Of a stretch of DNA of 64,000 nucleotides, positions 11,820-26,800 are shown in pieces. The notes under the pieces were generated by a model. The model searched no databases. It saw nothing but the letters and a program-made list of their open reading frames with translations, and was not told the origin of the DNA. The position numbers were made by a program, and so were the translations under genes. The stretch is from Rhyzopertha dominica (taxonomy: Eukaryota > Arthropoda > Insecta > Coleoptera > Bostrichidae): contig QCXZ01000053.1 in the NCBI GenBank assembly GCA_025024175.1, positions 682,001 through 746,000 on the forward strand, in the 5' to 3' direction. Position 1 is the first letter of the stretch, and each line of letters starts with the position of its first letter.

Positions 11820-14800
11820 GTGAGTCCTCTTTGGATTATCTATTGCGCTTCTTCTAATACTGAAGAGATCCATTTGTAAATTTTTAACTTTGCCGTTAAA
11901 AACCGTACTATTGTTCATGACTTTAAACGGCGTAGAGGTCAAACGCCACTAAAATAAACAAAAATCGTCGCCCGGCGTTTTTTGTCGCTCAGTAAAAAAC
12001 CTGCACAATGAGAGCTATCAATTATGCAATGTTTTTTTCGCACCGTTTGAATGGGAAAGTGAACCTTAGACTGTACGCTAAAAATGATAGGAGATAATTG
12101 AAGGTGAAGACGATTCAGAACGGTAGAAAACAGCCCCGTGCTTTTCGGTTGATAAGGTATAAATAACTTCAATACAGTGACGGGGATTTGTTTCGTTAGG
12201 TTTCTAACAGATTCAAATCGAAATGGGGAAGTTTGAAGATACACTAAGCTTGTTTTAGCTCTAACAATATTGTAAAAAAATCTCTATTACCAATCATTTC
12301 ATTTTGTCTATACATCATACATCGCTATAGCAACTGAAGATTTGGTGATTCTGGATTCTGCTTCTATTTCCTCCATCGAGTCGAAACTGTGTCTAGGACC
12401 TGATTTAGGGAATAACCAGTGGTTGCCAATCGATATGAATTAAATTTTTGACGAAATAGTCTGGAATTATTAATGCTGCTTGGAACCGAAGTAGATTTGA
12501 CGCGTCTAAAGCACAACAAGTCTTTTAAAATGTTTTTCGGTGTATCAAATGGGTCTCTTATGGTCAATCGACGGTTTTCGTCCGCAAGATTTTTAATTTT
12601 ATTTCATTAGTTGAACATTTATGATCGTTGGGTTTCCCTGCTTTCTTCTAAGTTTTAGTATCACTTGTAAATATTTTTTTGCGTCTAATCGTGTCACCAA
12701 AGGCCTTCGGTAACATCCTCAGCGTTTCCGCAGCAGAAAATATCTTTATTCAACAAAATCAAACACAATAAAAATCAATAAAGCTCTGCAGCAATTGAAT
12801 ATATTGACTTGAAAGTCTGCATGCATATAGTTCTATCAACCCGGAAAAAACTAAATTAGTAGTATTGATAAGACCATATGAAGTTATTCTAATATCTTTA
12901 TAACACAAAGCTGTGAATCTACATAGCATTGACTTGCTATTTCTTTTATTCAAAATCGATTCTTTGAAGACTAAAAGTGAAGACACTTTTCTCTGGTTCT
13001 TTTTCGCTTCTGGACGACATTCGAGATTTTGGAAGAGCAATAATTCTTTTTCATTGTGTGCTAAACAATGCCAGAAGAGTGCGGCTCAGTAATTGCAAAA
13101 AAGATAAAATTTCGTTAGCGTACATGATAGGTTATTGTTATAAATGTTTTTATTTTAATATCTCCCATACCATAATTTTAGTTTTGATTTAGATGACATA
13201 TTTTCCATGTTTGCCACTGTATAAAAGGTTCATACTGTCAACAATCCTTTCAGTATACAAAAGTAAAGTTATTTTCAGTAAAGATTATACGTCCTTCAAC
13301 AAAACTCAATTTTTTTTCTACACTCAGTCAAACTGCTAAAGTTGTACCTCTATTCAGAAAGCGTATTAACAATGACATAAATGGTAACAGCCCGGTATTT
13401 TGGGGAGTAAAAAATGTGCTCGAGGTTTTCATAACTCGAGTCTAGAAAAAAAATCATGTTGCTTGAATTTTTTATTGCCTAAACAACCAGAAACATTATG
13501 TTGTAGGTGATTTTGTATCTTCTATTTCCGAACCTCATTTCAGTATGCTAAAAGGATCGATCCTCTCTGATCAAGATTATTATTGGGAGTTTCTGGTTTA
13601 ACAATATAACTGAGCTTTAAAAAAAGTAAATTTGGGCTACTTTTGGACAGATTATATTAAAAATACAGTCAACTGTCTTTTATGGAACATTCAACATTTC
13701 AGTGCCTACAACTAACATATTGTTAAATGCTGAGAAAATGTTTGAAGATATCTGTTTGTGTTTGTGGTTGTCATAATTACTGATGATACATGTTAAAACA
13801 TCATGTAGTATTTCTACAAAGACTAAGAATTAAAGGTGGAAGATACAACAAAGACTGGTACTGAAATTGTATCTCATACTAGAATCTTTACTATATTTGG
13901 AATATTTTTCGCTTACTATAATAACAGTTGAAGTTACTACATCTAGAGGAATCCAGTACACAGGGCAAGTAGTTTTCTTTGCATGACTGTATACAATCCT
14001 AGAATTAGTAGGCAGTGTTAACACAAGAACTGTGTGTATATAACTTGTTTAATAATAATAATAATAATAATAATGTAAAATGTGGGCTAAAGCTAAATTT
14101 ATCGAGTAGGAGTAATTCTCTAATAAAATTTTAGATGGAAATGTTGTTAAAGTGCATAGCTTTCTATTTGGCAAAAAAAACTCGAACTCTACAAAAAGGT
14201 TTACAGACTTTATTTCACAGTTTTTCTTCATAAATTATCACCCCCCCTCACAAGACCTCGACTGTCGGTTCCTAAAAAAGCAATTAAACCATCATCCATA
14301 TATCTATTAGGCGCATATACGATCCCGCGTGTTATTTGACGATCAAGTCTCATAATTATTACGAAACGGATTTCAACGATTCTAATTATTTACCGCCTCC
14401 CACTGCCCACGCGGAATATCACTAATCTCGCTTGGAAGAACCTAATTGCCGAGAAAGCAGTGTGCGGTCTCTGTTTACTACGAAACCCGATGAATTGTTG
14501 CTTTATCCGCTTAAACAAAACAGCTGTTTGCGATTTTAAAAGAGTCGGTTCAAAGAGGTTTTGTAACAGTTGGTCGTAAGCGGTTTCGTTGCGACAGACG
14601 GGCGTTGTTCTTTTGAAAATTGGTGTTTAGGCGTGCTGGATGTCAGAATAGAGCTTCTTAGATGCGAAAATGGCGTGGAAATAGGTTTCCTATGTGGAAA
14701 AGGTTTGGTAATAAGGTCGATTGTTGCTTTCTTTGCGTCAAACAGTGGCTCAGTTGGATCATTCTTGTATGTTCATACTCATTTAACTTCTTAACTGTTC

Positions 14801-17800
14801 TTTATTTGTTTCGCAATCTCAATAAGTATCTCCTTGTCTTATCCAGAAAACACTACAGCCATACCGAATTAATATAATCTTCCATTGTAATTACAGCAGT
14901 GATTTAGATTACACCAATTGAAGATAAGTGGTACAATTATGTTCGATAGACGTGTATAAACAAATATTATCGCAATTCCCAGCAAGTAATATAAATAAAC
15001 AGAGATATATCTCAGTCTAAACTGAATATTTTTTAAACAAGCGAAATGATAAATGAATGGCTGCATTGTGACTGAGACAGTGCAATGACTTAAATATAGA
15101 TTTAGTTCTCATTAAAATATTTGACATTTTGAGTGCAGGAGCGTTGTCCCGATGAAACAAAATTCCTTTCCTCAATTTTCCCCGTCTTTTTCTTTGATGC
15201 GCGCGTGGAATTTTGAAATTAAGTTGGCATAGTAAAAACCTGTTACTGCGTGTCCACGTCCCAAAAAATCAACCATTGAAATTCTGTCCGTATCCCAAAA
15301 AATTGTGGCCATAATTTTACCAGCAGAGGGCACAACTCGAAATTTGCGTGGTGGAGGATGCTACTCCATACTCTGTTGTTTTTAATTTAAATTTTCGAGA
15401 CAAATTTTTTGCTACTTGGTAAGAAGGAGCACTCTCAACTAATATCTTTCATTAATTTCTTTTGGCGACAACCTTTTCTTTTGCAAATATTTTGTAACAG
15501 ATTTTTCCATTCTTGACCTACGCGTAAATTCTACATTATTTTAACAAATAAAGACTGGTATTGAACAAGTGTCACAACAAATAAATAAACTTTCAATATG
15601 TCAAAGAATTTCACTATCAGTCAATGTTTACTATATCAGGGATCGTAATGTAATTCATACATATTTACATTAGGTCGTTGCTCTCATTTCAAAACGCACT
15701 CCTTCAGTTCTTCAAAACTTCAAAACGTAAGCTTAAACACCAAAAAATATAACGAACAACACACAAAATTAGTATAAGGGCTTCTTCTTCTTCTTCATCG
15801 TCAGAACTATGAAGGATAAAATCGAAAGAAATTACATGCTTCCAGCCTTCCATCGTCCCAAACCGTGTAATCCGTGTATGGAATTCCTGAAACATCGACA
15901 AAACCTAGCAAACCCGACTGGTAATTAACAATAAACTTTTTGTCTCGCTTTTAATTTGAGGAGACCGACAAAAACGACGTGGCACTTTCCGCCGCTAGCA
16001 CGTTCAGCTTGGCTAAACTTAATAAGTCTTCCTTTTTTCCAACGGCCACGGTAGACACGCTTCACAAGAGTCTGGAGATTCGCTGGTGAGGTAGTGCGTG
16101 CGTAAGTTGTGTAAACTGAAAATTTTATGCCCAAAAATAAAGAGTCAGTTACAATTTGATTTAAGTATGTTATGCTGTAGAGAGAAGTACTTGCTTATTT
16201 CGGGCTTTAGAAAACACTACTAACAATACACCTCATTGTCATTCCTCTCAGAATTCTTGTAAGGAATTATTTAAAAAGGTTTTGGAAAGCTGAAGAGTTT
16301 CGTTCTTCCACACATTTATATTTCGATGGTATGTATTCGTATTATTTATGTGTAATTTCAAACAAGATACCAATATAAACAACTGAGGTACTCGGTTATC
16401 ATAGAAAACAAAGTTTGCTAGATACAATTTCACAGAAAAAACCTTTCCATATCGATTTTCTTATTAAATATCATTATTTTTATTATTTTGTTCTAATTAA
16501 AATCAAGTAATTTGATTCCTTCCTAAAATTATAACAAAAAAAATCACGTTAAATAAAACATATATTCTCATAATGTAGAGAACAGTAAATGAATAATATT
16601 CATATGTGTATTTCCGGACTCTGTTCATAAAAATCTACCCAGGAAGTAAAACTGCACAAAGGTTATTTACACACTTTAGCTGCCGAAACGGCGTCCACAT
16701 CATCGCAGCACTGTAATTATGAGAGTGTATAACGAAAACTTTGTTGCACATTAAAAACCAAGAGTGTTTGCGTTTGTTAAGTGCCAGCGTTTGCTTAACA
16801 TCATTATGAATCGAGGTCGCCCCGGCTTATCTACTCGCTTATTAATATTTGGTTTGCTTCCTCCTCCATTATGGATAATTGGTAGTAAAAAGTCAATTTA
16901 GTTTTTGCCGAATATTGAGCCCAAATTCTATCAAAGCTGTACTGCCTAAAAAGCATGGCTAGTGGTTTCCTGGAATTTGAAGCGTATGCTGTGTGAGTAA
17001 TAATTTAATATCGTTTTTATGGACTAGTTCTTGATGGTCCTGTATCACCTTGAATAAGTGGTAACGTATTGATTCGTTATTTTTATGTTGTAACATAATG
17101 GAAAGCTATTAATAGTGCTTTTTTTAAGACTGTACTACCTAATACTGGGTTGTTGTTTTTAGATATGTAAAATGCTGTCCCTTTTCAGACTAATTATGAT
17201 TTACTGAAAGCAGCTAACTGTTTAAACAATATAAAGACGTCAAAAATCGTTGACAGGGGCAATTAGGCAGGGCATTGTGCCTCCAATTCAACCAGTTCTC
17301 TGCTTCGATCGAGTGGCATCATCCGAAGGTATACATAAATATGAGCGTGGCCCGTCCTGAATTTATGATCGTGCCAGCCTAATGGACCCAGGTTAACATT
17401 ATTTACGGTCTGTTTTATGCAGTCTGCATCGGTTACATGAATAACTGGCGCTGTGCACGAGGTTATTATTAATGTCAAAGTTACGTTATTGATTGGCCTT
17501 TTGTTTTGTGGACTGTTCTTTGTCTTCGGGGACGTTTTTGTATCGTAAAGGCATGGGAAGATGGAGCTGGATGGTCTGGACTTTAAGTAGAAAGTTTTTC
17601 GACGCTTATTGCTGCACATCACGTTGTGCAAACGTTTCGTTTCACTTTTGCGCGACTTCAAACGCGTCGCTCTTTTTGCTCTGCAGTATTGCTTTCCGAC
17701 CGCATGGTATGTGGGTTAGATCGAGTTTCAAGTGTATTTGTCCTCATAATTTTTTGTTGGCACTCGTATGTATTTCAGTGGTGTCCTACGCTTGAGTGGG

Positions 17801-20800
17801 TACTTGAGAATTGGATTGCTATAAGTATAGTTGTGTGGGAATCGAACGTAATTTCGTTTATTATGTCTGTGCTGCTTGTAGAGTTCAATGCTTTTGAACA
17901 CTAGCAAAAGAGCTGCAACATGCAATGATGCCATGAGAGCTGCTGTTCTTTACTGCCGTGACTCTCATAATTTAACTATTATAACTAAACGAAGTTTTGG
18001 TCATAGTGTTAACTGTCTTCAATAGATAATATTTGCTCAAGAACTGACATTTCCTAAGTAACTGAAAAATTTTAATAAGCTTCGTAAGTTCACTATGTAT
18101 TGTCTAAAACTTTGAGAGCATTATCCATATACTGCTGTACTATTATCAATACGAATACCATTATCACTAGATGACACAATAGATTAATTATTAATGTGTT
18201 AGATCCTGTTAGATTTCCCCAAAACGTTTGATAAGGTAAATCTTATTAAACTACTATCATTGTAAATTTAATTGCATCCTTATGACATCGCTACGTCAAG
18301 CTATAGAAAAGTTGTAGTAAGGTTCTGGGTTTTCCACCTTTGGAGTTATACTATTATACAATACTCACTCTAATGTGCAAGCTTATGACTGAAATTAGGT
18401 AGATACCTATTTGTAACTATTCAAGGGCACACAATATAAGTACAAATGCAATTAGAAAGAAAATTCTTTGGTATATTTGCGGCCAGTTCTTGTATATAAA
18501 TTAACGGAAATTGAAATTGACTCCATTTTTTAAAATTTGTTAGTCCATTTCCACTTGTTGGAGCGAATGACATGAATTTCCATATTGTAACTTCATTATG
18601 CAGTGGATATCATTGAGTTTTAGGCATGCACTTTGAATGCTACAATCTCAAAAATAACACTTCTGCCAACTTTTAAAACTAGATTGCATTTCGTGTATTT
18701 TTAGGGCAATCTCTGGAGCAGTGTACAATCAATATTTTGCACTGTATTTATAAATTATCATGATTAAATGTAAGAGTAGCAACTGGCTTTAAAAGTTCTT
18801 CATGTTTCTGTTCTTTCTTCAAACACAGTCGTATATTATACACAGGTATAGACATCATTTTATCCGAATGACTTTAACCAAACCGCCATAATCTCCCACA
18901 AAATCCGACAACACCGTCAAGTTCGAATCGTGGGACCGTTCAAGTCTTAAAACAGTACGCGCGGCCTCGCCCATCGCGGTGTCAAGTGATGGGGCAAACA
19001 TGAGCCAACGTTTACTCTCGATTGTTGTTGCCCGATGCGTGGCCGTGCCATATTGGGCGCAGGCGGTAATTATTTAACGCTAATGCGCCAAGAGGGCCAC
19101 AAGGGCCTTCCACTTTCCAGCTAGCGCTTTTCTCACGAATTCGGACGAGTTTCCGTCCTCATCGAGCGTTGAAATCTCCGGTAGGTCGGCGTGAACGAAT
19201 TTGAGCGCACAGGTCAGGGGCGCCGAGGGCCTGCGGGTTTTGAAGGGCGGGGGTGGTCACGAGAAGCTAAACGGACGATTTATACTGCGAGAGGGAGGTA
19301 TTTAGGTCGGTAAAGGTGTTTTTTTGTTCGTCGTAGGGTATCGTGAAAGGCTTGTTTAGAGATTTTAACGATTGGGCAAGCAACAAGTTGTTCACTTCCG
19401 TTGATTTCAACTTTTAAGTGTATATGTACCTATGTACGTGGGCTGCCAAGTTTATGGGCCCTTCCTACCACCCATTTGTCTTAATAAATAAAAGAGTAAC
19501 GGACGTTTTTTCAAATTTGATCGTCAGATGCACACGTGAATTGATAAAAGGGCTTAAAGAAACGAAAATAATAAGAAGTAGACTATTCAGAGTCATTTAT
19601 TAATATTTCTTTTTTTACAAGTCCTAATATGTTTCTCATTATATTTCTTTAAAAGATGTTAAGTTTCTGTTGTTTCTTTTGTGTTAGTGATGTTGTTTCA
19701 GCTGTAGATGTGTTGTTGTTGCAGTAACTCAAAAAGATATTTTGTAACTGTTTCTTGCCTTCCAAGACACTCAGTTATTGATTTCTAAGTTTTCTTTCAT
19801 TCTTCCTTCTGTAACTATTTGTTTTGCAATTATTGTCCTTTATTTTATAATAACTACCTACCATATAATCTGTATGTGCAGGTGTTTGTTGGTCTCTTGT
19901 TCTCATTGATTTACTTTTGTTTACTTTACTGAAAGTTACTCCAATACCTCACACCTCTACTAATTTGAAAATCGTTTTTTTCCCTATTGTGCTTGTGTGC
20001 TTAGCTTTAAAACATTTATTGTCACGTTTTATTAATTTTAATGATACTTCCATTTTCTCTAAGGCTTCTTTTATTGATATTGATCATAGATAATCTCTAA
20101 TAATCTTTTAAGAGGGTGTATTAAGTCTTTTTGGTACGAGAAATGTTGATATTTTGTTGGTAGAGTTATAGTTCCACTATTGCATTCTCTCTTCCTGTTT
20201 CTCATGTAATTCTACTTCTAGTGTTAGTTTCATTTCGCCTTCTTATTCATTTACACGCAGTTTTTTTACGTGATCTTACAGCTTTTTGTATTTGGTCCAT
20301 TTCATTTTATTCGTCCTTTGTTTCTTTAAAGCTAGACGAGCTTGATATGCAAGTTAATTATTGCACAAGCAACAAGTTGACCATTTCTTTAACTATAACC
20401 TGTTAGAAGAGTTGATTATAAAAGTATGTAAATGCTACGAGAAATTCTGTAAATTGGGAACACCTGACAACACGGTGCGCTGTTACAACAGGCCTCTTCT
20501 GTTTTTAAAACAATGAGCGCGTTTGGTCGTCTCCCAGGCAACCAATAGAGCGGATATCCTGGCAGCGGTGGAACTTTGAATACGAATATTGTGCGTGGAT
20601 GGCATTTTCGATGGGGTTATTCATATCTCGAATTGTTAGAATGACTAACACATGAATAATGGTGGTACGTGCCTAAGAATGAGCAGTGATTCAAGTGAAA
20701 ATTGATTTCATACATCCTTGATGGGTGAAGCATAGAAAATCACCACATGCACTTGTCTTTTATGGTATAGTAATAATTACGAACCCAGTCCCATTTCATT

Positions 20801-23800
20801 TGGCTTATTTTCCACCACAACTAAATCAATTATTCATTTGTCCAATACAAACATTCAATTTTTTTAATTCGGGGGATCGACCTGGCAGGAGTTGCGCTCA
20901 GTTGTTTTTTCAGAATGTGCTAAAGAGTTTCTATAGGAGAAAGGTCAGGACTACTGGATACCCATTTTAAAAGTGAAATACCGTTGTCGGTGAACCACTG
21001 TAAAGATCATTTGGATAAATGACATGCAATCCGTCCCGATCAGTATCAGTAAGTGCACTATTTTCACATACCTCTGTTTAGGCTCGACATTATTGCTTGA
21101 TTCGAATAACTGCACTACGTTGCGAACACTGTATCTTGACAACCCCAATAACTGTCCAATTTCTGCATTAGATCTGCTAGATTTGTATAAACGAATGTTC
21201 GGATCAATAACTTTTCCTCTAGTCAGTTTTTAATTCTTCAATACGAAATTCTAAAATTGAAACTACCCAAAACACTTTTGACGTCTGATATCAAGTAAAC
21301 AATATCTCTTAGTTAAGAAATTGCACAGCCACTTCAAATGTTAGCTTTCTTCCACTCTAAAATTAGTGACAATAGTGCGATTGATACTGTTTTAGTTCAA
21401 GAGAAAAAAAATGTAACAGTAATTATCTATTATTTACAGCCTAATATTCATCAAACTTTTAGCAGTTTCGTATCTAGAACATCGTTTTGAATGGAACTGA
21501 AAAATTCATTATCAATGATTCGATTTTAGGTTTGCTACGATTTATTTTATCAAATGCAACTTTGTAACTTATTTGAGCAGTNTTTGGATCTTGAAGGGCT
21601 TAGCAAAACGAGTTTTAGCTGTATTAAAAACAAAATTAAGCNATAAAAGGTGTTGGAAGACATTGGAATTATTATTATTGTATTTCGACTGGTCCATTTG
21701 CCATAAATCAAGTTTTATGTATGTTGGTTTTATAACAAATATACTTTAAAAAAATAAATCAACATGTTATTTCCTATCAGTTTATTGGACTGAAAATTAT
21801 CACGTATCCACTATATACTGCACATTTAATGATATGAGCAAGATTTTTCTACAAAAGATGGTGGTACCTCCACACCGAATTATACAATAGTTAACCATCG
21901 TTCGTAATCAAAGTAATGGTTGTAGTCTTCAAACTTTTGTACCACCTGCCTGGATAGTTACTCAATTAGACACGGCATCATGCTGTTTTGAACGAACCAC
22001 AACAAAATAACTCAAAGTGTGACTGAACTCATATTTTAAAAGCATTGTTGATCCTCCAATAGCCTCCTGGGAATGTGAAACTGCATAATTTGATATTGTA
22101 GGTTTTTAAATGTACCAATTTTGTAACGTACAATAATTTTCGTTCATAGCCCCATCGACTTTCCAGTTTCTCCGGGCAAGCCCAGTGAAATTTGTCCCAC
22201 TAAACGAAACTACGACTACTTATTACAACAATACAAGATGTTTACCCGCTGTTATACAAGACCAACGGCGCGTAAAGGTCACACATACGCCGGAGCATGA
22301 TGCTTTCACCCAAAGTGCAGCTCTTCTCAACTGAAATGCCGGTGCGATATTTAAATCCCATTGTGTAAGCCCCTTTGGCATCTAGTAGGCGTGCTATAAG
22401 TCGAAACAAAACGTGACTTCGAGAGCCGGAGCATCGTGAGCTTCTTCTTATTTCAGACGTAATTTTCCGACGATTTTTTTTTTGTGCGGTGTGGAGATTC
22501 GATCTCGACAGGTGCCCTACGTGGCAAAGAACGAGCTTGAAACGGCTTAGGAACGTTTACACGCTTCGTGGAGACGGTGGTGTTTTTGCCTAAACGGGAG
22601 AACGAGACTGGAAGATGACGCTTGAAATTGGTGATGGCCATGTCTTTCGTAGAGTATAACATGTCCTTGTATATAAATAAATAGAGCTTAATTTCATTAA
22701 CAAGATTCACAATTGTGCAAATCATGACTGTAGATTTCTAAGTAAACATTTGGATTCAATGACATAGTTTGAAAAATTAGAAATCAGGCACGAATTTCTT
22801 CTAGATATTGGCTGCCTGTCAAACAAAACAGACTGAAATTGATTGACAGGTGAAGAACCTGACATTACCATTCATTGGCTTTTACTTATGGAAAGTAATA
22901 TCGACATATCTACAGAAGGAAAAGTAAAGACTTTTCTGCCTGAAGATGCAGAAGCATTTGATGTGTTGAGCTAAATGGATATAACCTTTAACATGACAGA
23001 AATCTTGTTCTGCTCTAAGCTGTATGATGAAACTAAAACAAGGCACATAATATAACAATTAGTTACAAATAATGTTCAAAAAGACCACCACTATTATCAG
23101 TGTATTTATTTAAATAATTTCGCACTGTCTGTATTAAATTTGATATCTTTTCATGTAATAGGTGTTGAGTTAATTTCGTTTCTGACTTTTCTTTTTAATT
23201 TTTCCAGTAGCACACCATCTAACGTTCAACCAGTTAATAAAGTGAACAAACAAATACGAAACACAATGTATTAAATGAATCTCGAACGTGGTTAGATTCC
23301 CTTTAAAGTACTGTGTTACACATAATATTAAAAGAATTATATAAATATCTTGAAGAACGTCCTCGAAAGATTTTTTAAGTACCTACTTCTAAAAATGTTT
23401 AATGTCGAGTGAGACACTGTGATTTTCACTAATTACTTGTTGTAGTTGGGGAAAATAATTTTAAATCTAGAGCAAAGAATATTTTTTAAAAAAGTTATAC
23501 GTGGAGAGGATTCTGAGTGAAATTGGTTTTTTGTACCACAAACGGTTTTACAACAGCATGCCAAACACTTACCATTACTTGAACTCTATAATTTGATGTC
23601 TTAGATTATGCAACTAACTAGATACAGATGCAACTTTCGACATATTTTTTATAATAATTGTGTCACTAAGCCAGTCGAGTGCAAGTTAATCGAGTACTTT
23701 TTCCAAACGTACCTATATGGTATGATTTATCTTTATTACTCTGCCTACTTTGCCATACATTATATACGATTAAAGACAAGCTTGTCTGTTAAAATAATAA

Positions 23801-26800
23801 GCCTATTTATAATTATACATAAAATGACACGCGGAAGTACTCCAAACATAAAATAAATATCGTTGCCTGTAGCAATATTCTTCGTGTATTCGAATCGTCA
23901 TCACCTGAGTGACTAATTCCCCCTCACTGGCTGACCAATAAACATCCCAGAAGGTCATCATTATACCAATTACATTCCATTTCGCATATCGGCGGTTTTT
24001 TCTACACCACGCTCACACGTGTCCATATCATATTTCTCTCATAGACAGGTGAAGCGCAGCGCAATTATTATTACTGCTAGCAGTAAACGCAACAACATCC
24101 CGGCCTTGGTTCGAAAAACGCTATTAACAGAATTTATAGTGATTGCATCCTCTTTACCGCATTTCATTAGCTTCAAGGCCTTACCTGTAGGTATTACCAT
24201 ACAGTTTGTCATCTGTACGTTAGAGGCCTGGAGTATTATTAGGCCGTATTGTTTTGCGGGCCTTTAAATACGTGGCCTTGCCTGTCAGTCGAAGATATAT
24301 GTCAAATACGGACAATGGTTGTTGATTTTTGAATAACACTAGTCTGTGGATGGAGGAGATTTGAATGATGGCTCTGGCTTGCATGATAATTTTATAAATA
24401 ACACCAGATAGCCAATGTTTTCGTTGGAAAAAAATGAACACCGTTATACGAGGTGTAGTCGCGTGCTTCCACGTCCCCTTAATGGTGATAATAATTCCGG
24501 CCACGGTGGCTAAACATTTTATTAATTGCCGTCGACAAAAACTGGTCGGTTTATCGGTTCGTCTTTGTGTACCACAATTAAGTTTTCGAACTCCGGCTAC
24601 CGTATTGTAGTTCATTATGCACAACGGGCCCTGAGGCTGTGGAACGGAGAAGAATTCTATTAGCTGGTCCCGCTGATGGTTTCACTCCTCGGTGTGGCGA
24701 TGGTTTTTGCGGTCGACGCTGACCCCAATAATTGCCGGCCGCTTCCTAACTGTAATCGGAAAATCGTTTTGTTTACCTTGTCATCAATTCGGGATACCGA
24801 CAGTAGCTGATGAGAGTATTGTCTACTATTTGTGTAATTGACAGTAATAGTTCAGAATTAATTAACAAAAAGTTGTCGATGATTTTGGGTTCAAGTCAAG
24901 CCAAGGCAGTTCTATTGTTTTTGTCACCATCGTCAAAAAGTGTCCTTTTTTATTTTCCTCTGTTTGGCTTTGGTAATCATATACCTACAATTTATACTGT
25001 ATCGGTGCCTACAAAGGAATTTGTCTGATCGAAGGTCGACGAGATAAGAAACATCGAGTGCAATATGACAACGTTATCAAATTGCATAGACATAACGAAT
25101 TGAAATGGAACGAGTATGACTGCTTCGATTTCTCAATTAATTATTTATATTTATTTAATTAGCCTAAAACATTCTTAATAAAAATCTAAATATAAATTAT
25201 AAAAACTGCTCAAAATAACCAACTTCCGCTGGAATACAAGCTTCACATTTTCGAACTAAAGACCGTGTTATGCGCTGTACAAAATTTGGATCGTTTCGTA
25301 TTACATGGCTTGCATTTACTATTCTTTGTATTAATTGCTCGCGATTGGTAATGACCCCACAGATAAAAATCTAAGGGATTCAAATCCGGCGACCGTGACG
25401 GGCAAGCTACTGGACCTTCATTACCAATCCAATGATTTGGAAAATTATTATTTAACCAGGTAGTTACTTCTCTGCCTTTATATGTGGTGGTGCTGTGCTG
25501 TCATGCTGGTACCATTTATTAGCAATCACATTAAGTGGTACTTCGTCTATTAGATCATAAAGAGTATGTGCCAAAGTTGTCTGTACAAAACAGGAATCGT
25601 AAGTGACAGTTTTATAATCTATTTAAAGCATGCGGTTTGTGATACTGCAATCCTCATACCACAATTCCAAGACATATTGCATTTGGTTGAACCGTAGTAA
25701 GCTACAGGTCTATATTCACTATTTCTTGAAGCCAAATGTTCACTCTGTGATCCCAAACAGTAAATATAAGACTCCTCTAACAAGAAAAAAGTTTATAAAT
25801 AAAATTCCACGCTTTCTGGTCGATCCACGAAATTTCCGCGTAACAATTTTGACATACGTTAACTGTGACGAAACGCCCATAACATAGTTAGAACGGTACA
25901 CCTCGCAGCTTCTCATTTACATCTGTGCCCGTTTTACGGTCGTTTCCACGCCATTCTGTAAACAGTTTGGAAGCCCGGCTCCTGCCAGATAACGCAATGC
26001 GTATCCTCATCTCTTCGCTAGGCAATTAATTCCGTTTAACCAGCAGTAAGTCTCTCCCCGCTTATCCGCTCGGATCTACGCAGGTCGTCGGTGTCAAAAG
26101 GATTAAAAAATCTCTCGCGGGACATTAACGAAAACTCGTTATACGACTGTTTGGATATAATATGGCGTGGGTGAGGACGTGTAGGCCGCAAAAATGCGCG
26201 AGGAAGGAAATCGAACCTCTACTTCCCCTCAAGATGACGCTGGGCAGGTGGCTTCTTTTGATTAAGAATGGCTGACGCATCCTTTATGCAGGTAACTTGA
26301 TAAGGCGTGGGCTTCCTTTGTCTTTGGGCTGGCTCGATAAAGATTGGGCTTCTGTGGTTGGCTTTTTTAGAACGATAAGCAACACAATAGATAATTGATA
26401 AAAATGGTCAGCAGTTAGCTGGATATATAATCCTCTAAACAGGTGTCCTGAGAAGCTGGTCTTCTTCAAGAACTATTATTTACCGTTTACAAAATTTACG
26501 TAGATGGTGGACACCTCACAATAACTACAAGTCTGTATTTTTTCACATTTAACATTGTGTCTTATTTATATGACGTCAAATAATCTATGTACTTCTAATT
26601 TAACGCTACTTATCTATCATTCCTTTTAGAAATTTTAAATTCATTCATTCATCATTCAATTGAATCGCGATATTTGATTTGCAAGAGAAGTTACTTAGTC
26701 GCAGCAATAGAAAAGCCTTTCCTCTTTCTAAAACTGGTTAGCACATAGACATAGCTCTTTTGGCGTTGAAGGTACAAATGTTCTACGGTATTCTTCCTCA

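Noticed and set aside
17263..17661. 132-codon minus-strand frame in CLCA intron 1
   Set aside because: No recognisable motif. It coincides with a GC-richer island in which plus-strand frames of similar length also occur.
24220..24624. 134-codon minus-strand frame
   Set aside because: Same situation: a GC island, no domain and no splice context.
26180..26230. tRNA-like B-box word GGTTCGATTTCC on the minus strand
   Set aside because: The surrounding bases do not fold into T-arm, anticodon and acceptor stems of a tRNA.
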